From contig NZ_CP077604.1 of the NCBI RefSeq assembly GCF_019048865.1, forward strand, positions 930,001-994,000: a stretch of 64,000 bases of DNA, written 5' to 3'. The stretch comes from Aquihabitans sp. G128 (GTDB lineage: Bacteria; Actinomycetota; Acidimicrobiia; Acidimicrobiales; Iamiaceae). The notes under the pieces were generated by a model. That model did no database searches. It worked only from the letters and a program-made list of their open reading frames with translations, and was not told the origin of the DNA. The position numbers were made by a program, and so were the translations under genes. Below are positions 61,630 through 64,000 of this stretch, in pieces; position 1 is the stretch's first letter, and the number at the start of each line of letters is the position of its first letter.

Positions 61630-62654
61630 GGCAGCTTCTTGATCAGCTTCATGAGGCCGAGGGGCAGGGGCGACTGGTGGTGCGAGCCGTGGCGGTCACC
61701 GAGCCCCGCCCGGTTGCGCAGGAACCACTCGTAGGACTCGATGAGCATCTCGGCGTTGTCCTGGGTGGGCGCCCAACCGAGCTCCTCGCGGGCCTTGGTG
61801 GTGTCGAACCAGAGGGACTCGCCGTACATGAGCCAGTGATAGGGGGCGAGCGGGATCCACCCCGGGCCGGCGAGCAGCTTCATGGCGGTGGCGGCCGGGC
61901 CGGTGGGCAGGGAGCGCACCTTCGAGCCGGTGCCGGCGTGCTCGACGAGGGCGGTGAGCGTCTCGCGCATGGTGCCGGGGCTGTCGCCGCCGATGTTGTA
62001 GGTGGCCGGGCCCTCGCGGTCGGCCGCCAGGAGGGTGGCGTCGGCGAGGTCGTAGGCGTGGACGAACTGGTAGCGGTTGCGGCCCCCGCCCATCACGAAC
62101 ACGGGGGCGCCCTCGGCCACGAACTCGAACAGGATGGCCATGATCCCCAGGCGGCCGTGCCCGAGGATGGTCCGCGGCCGGATGATGCTCACGTCGAGGC
62201 CGGCGGCTGCCGCCTCGTGGCACAGGAGCTCGGCTTCGAGCTTGGCCCGGCCGTAGGCCTCGAGCGGCTTGCCGGGCGTCGCCTCAGTGACCGGGTTGGT
62301 GTCGGGGATGCCGAAGATGGCGCTCGACGAGGTGTGGACCACCTTGCTGACGCCGGCGTCGCGTGCGGCGAGGAGGACGTTGGCGGCGCCGAGGACGTTG
62401 ACCGACCAGAACAGCTCGTGGTCCTTGGCCAGCGGCACCTGGGCGACGTTGTTGAGGACGACGTCGACGCCCTCGAAGGCGGCGCGCACCGCGCCGCGGT
62501 CGCGCACGTCGCCGCGCACCACCTCGATGTCGGTGGCGTCGGCCGGCGCCTCGAGGTCGAAGATGCGGACGTTGTCGCCGCGCGCCTTGGCCCGCTCGGC
62601 GAGGAGGGCGCCGAAGTAGCCGCTGCCGCCGGCCACGAGGACCGTGCGGCTCAC
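61626..62654 (-). CDS. NAD(P)-dependent sugar epimerase/3-beta-HSD-like SDR
   Basis: 342 aa from GTG 62654. Extended SDR: cofactor motif GGSGYFG (9-15), DVVLNNVAQVPLA, catalytic TSSSAIFG and YGRAK. Resembles GDP/UDP-sugar epimerase or 3-beta-hydroxysteroid dehydrogenase-like proteins. It sits between another epimerase (GTGA overlap upstream) and the GT-C gene (GTGA overlap downstream), so it probably makes or modifies a sugar or polyprenol for that transferase. Confidence 0.88.
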   Translation of the reverse strand: MSRTVLVAGGSGYFGALLAERAKARGDNVRIFDLEAPADATDIEVVRGDVRDRGAVRAAFEGVDVVLNNVAQVPLAKDHELFWSVNVLGAANVLLAARDAGVSKVVHTSSSAIFGIPDTNPVTEATPGKPLEAYGRAKLEAELLCHEAAAAGLDVSIIRPRTILGHGRLGIMAILFEFVAEGAPVFVMGGGRNRYQFVHAYDLADATLLAADREGPATYNIGGDSPGTMRETLTALVEHAGTGSKVRSLPTGPAATAMKLLAGPGWIPLAPYHWLMYGESLWFDTTKAREELGWAPTQDNAEMLIESYEWFLRNRAGLGDRHGSHHQSPLPLGLMKLIKKLP

Positions 62655-63682
62655 AGCCGCGCTCCCCGGGCGAGGCAGGAGCGGATGCTGGCGCGCATGC
62701 CCTCGACGAGGGCGACCTCCGGCTCGTAGCCGAGGTCCTTGCGCGCCGCCGAGATGTCGCAGGCGATGGTGTCGCGCAGCTCGCCCAGGACGTGGACGGG
62801 CTGCACGTAGCGACCCGCGGCCTGCAGCAGCGTGTCGGCCTTGACGGCGACGTCGGCCAGCAGGCGCGGCACGGGCCGCAGCTTCCCCGAGACCGGCAGC
62901 CCTTCGAGGGCGAGGGCTTCGCGCACCCCCTCGAAGATGCGGCGCAGCTCGTAGGGCTCGGCGTCGGCGATCCAGTAGGCGTTGCCCGGCGCCGCGTCGG
63001 CGACCTCAGCCCTGCGGCACCCCTGCACCAGGTTCCCCGTGAACACCATCGAGCGCTGCTGGCGCCCGTCGCCGATGAGCGGGAACCGACCCTTGCGGAG
63101 GGCCGAGAAGAACTGGTCCTGCCGGGCGGGCTGGTGCGGCCCGTAGAACCACGGCGGGCGCAGGACGACGGCTTCGAGGTCACCGCGGTCGTGGGCCTTG
63201 CGCACCAGCTCCTCGCCCTCGAGCTTGCTCTGCCCGTAGGAGAGGTAGGGGTTGGTGGGGCTGTCCTCGGTGAAGCGGTCGGTCGGGCGGGCGTTGGCCC
63301 CGAACGGCGAGTTGGAGGAGACGTGGACGAACCGGCCGGCGCCGGCGCGGCGGGCGCCGTCGAGCACCAGCCGGGTGCCGCCGACGTTGACGTCGAAGAA
63401 GGGCCGCGTGGTGCCGGGCGGGTGGATCACCCCGGCGGTGTGGAAGACCGTGGCCGACCCGACGCCGTCGAACAGGGCCTCGATGGCCGCCGGGTCGCGG
63501 ACGTCGCCCACCACGGGCTGGACGGCCGGCGACAGCACCTCGAGCAAGGCCCCCTCGGCGGGCTCGCGCACCAGGCAGCGGACGACGCTGCGGCCGTCGT
63601 CGACGAGGTCGCGGACCAGGTTCTGGCCCAGCCAGCCGGCCGCTCCGGTGACGACGACGTTCGGCGGCGCTGCTTCGGGCAT
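62651..63682 (-). CDS. NAD(P)-dependent sugar epimerase-like SDR
   Basis: 343 aa from ATG 63682 (box TAGGTT 8 nt upstream); an in-frame upstream start at 63724 is not preferred. Cofactor motif GAAGWLGQ, VFHTAGVIHPPG, VSSNSPFG and YGQSKLEGEE. Extended SDR with epimerase/dehydratase character. It heads the three-gene operon with the next epimerase and the GT gene. Substrate unknown. Confidence 0.88.
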   Translation of the reverse strand: MPEAAPPNVVVTGAAGWLGQNLVRDLVDDGRSVVRCLVREPAEGALLEVLSPAVQPVVGDVRDPAAIEALFDGVGSATVFHTAGVIHPPGTTRPFFDVNVGGTRLVLDGARRAGAGRFVHVSSNSPFGANARPTDRFTEDSPTNPYLSYGQSKLEGEELVRKAHDRGDLEAVVLRPPWFYGPHQPARQDQFFSALRKGRFPLIGDGRQQRSMVFTGNLVQGCRRAEVADAAPGNAYWIADAEPYELRRIFEGVREALALEGLPVSGKLRPVPRLLADVAVKADTLLQAAGRYVQPVHVLGELRDTIACDISAARKDLGYEPEVALVEGMRASIRSCLARGARL

Positions 63683-63690
63683 GGGCCACG

Positions 63691-63696
63691 AACCTA
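63691..63696 (-). promoter_or_regulatory. -10 box, leaderless epimerase operon
   Basis: TAGGTT on the minus strand, 8 nt before ATG 63682. Confidence 0.6.
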
Positions 63697-63785
63697 GTCC
63701 AGGCACCCCTGACCACCCGGGCACGGGGGAGCCCGGCGAGGCGACCCGGATCGAGCCCGGGCGGGGCCGCGAGCAGGTCGACCAC

Positions 63786-63791
63786 TACGCT
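63786..63791 (+). promoter_or_regulatory. -10 box, leaderless 3' GT gene
   Basis: TACGCT, 8 nt before ATG 63800. It forms a divergent pair with the epimerase promoter. Confidence 0.55.
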
Positions 63792-63799
63792 CGCCGCCG

Positions 63800-64000
63800 A
63801 TGCTGCCGCCGGCCGATCCGTCCCCCGCCGACGACGCCGGCACCCCACCGAGGTGGGCGCGCTGGTGGCCGCTGCTGGTGGTCGTCGCCGGCCTGCCGCT
63901 GGTGGTGCTGGTGGTCGCGCTGGCCCAGCGCACCTGGTACCCCACCGGTGACCTCGCCCAGGCGGAGCTGCGCATGCGCTCGCTCCCGTCGCACCCGCCC
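63800..64000 (+). CDS. GT-C-like membrane protein (3' end outside window)
   Basis: 67 codons from ATG 63800 to the window edge. One TM helix (LLVVVAGLPLVVLVVALAQ) is followed by WYPTGDLAQAELRMRSLPSH, which matches the 635-aa GT gene at 59722-61629 (WYPVADLAQYELRVRDVGG). It is therefore a paralogue of that enzyme, on the opposite strand and divergent from the epimerase operon. The rest of the protein lies beyond the window. Confidence 0.8.
   Translation, partial: MLPPADPSPADDAGTPPRWARWWPLLVVVAGLPLVVLVVALAQRTWYPTGDLAQAELRMRSLPSHPP

Overview
The window is very GC-rich DNA packed with actinobacterial genes. FbiC-type FO synthase (coenzyme F420 route), a DUF3151 protein, an Eis-like acetyltransferase, Flp pilins, frequent GTG starts and GTGA/ATGA start-stop overlaps all point to a high-GC actinobacterium. 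The overall mix suggests class Acidimicrobiia (Iamia/Ilumatobacter-like); that placement is an inference. No rRNA, tRNA, CRISPR array, insertion sequence or phage gene was found.

Layout. 0-10 kb: VOC protein and aldehyde dehydrogenase (minus strand), then tkt-tal-pgl (pentose phosphate), fbiC and a LOG-family protein (plus strand). 10-17.5 kb: Eis-like acetyltransferase, a Cys-rich unknown protein, typA, a 65-aa Cys protein, a GH13 glucosidase, ribonuclease D and rhodanese. 17.8-25.8 kb: mobA, an S1P-lyase-like PLP enzyme, flavin reductase, a glutamine-synthetase-like ligase flanked by ~165-bp direct repeats, two SDRs and an aldehyde dehydrogenase. 25.9-27.4 kb: three Flp pilin genes, two of them identical and separated by a 119-bp tandem repeat array. 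27.5-34.3 kb: hydrolase, phosphatase, SirB1-like protein, aldehyde dehydrogenase, glycerophosphodiesterase, FAD-linked oxidase and enoyl-CoA hydratase. 34.4-35.3 kb: a divergent intergenic region holding a 4 x 112-bp tandem repeat. 35.3-43.7 kb: an ABC oligopeptide-type importer operon (two lipoproteins, two permeases, two ATPases) ending in a TetR gene with an apparent CTG start. 43.7-47.6 kb: cyclophilin, acyl-CoA synthetase, AlkA-like glycosylase and two small proteins. 47.6-64 kb: a surface-glycan type region with six GT-C-like membrane proteins, a polyprenyl-phosphate mannose synthase homologue, an FAD oxidoreductase, a GMC oxidoreductase and two sugar-epimerase-like SDRs.

Three patterns cut across the window. 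(1) At least sixteen genes have a TANNNT box 6-8 nt before an ATG or GTG, implying leaderless mRNAs; I used this to choose starts. (2) Four genes are broken by a single extra base in a G/C run of six or seven, and a fifth extra base would explain an abnormal 262-bp convergent overlap at 52.4-52.7 kb; uncorrected sequencing error is the likeliest cause. (3) Intergenic regions carry several unrelated tandem or palindromic repeat families (62, 73, 112, 119 and ~165 bp) with no associated transposase.

How the genes work together: tkt, tal and pgl serve the pentose phosphate route; the SBP/permease/ATPase set forms one importer; the DPM-like enzyme probably makes the lipid-linked mannose donor used by the neighbouring GT-C enzymes. 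Most enzyme substrates cannot be fixed from sequence alone.
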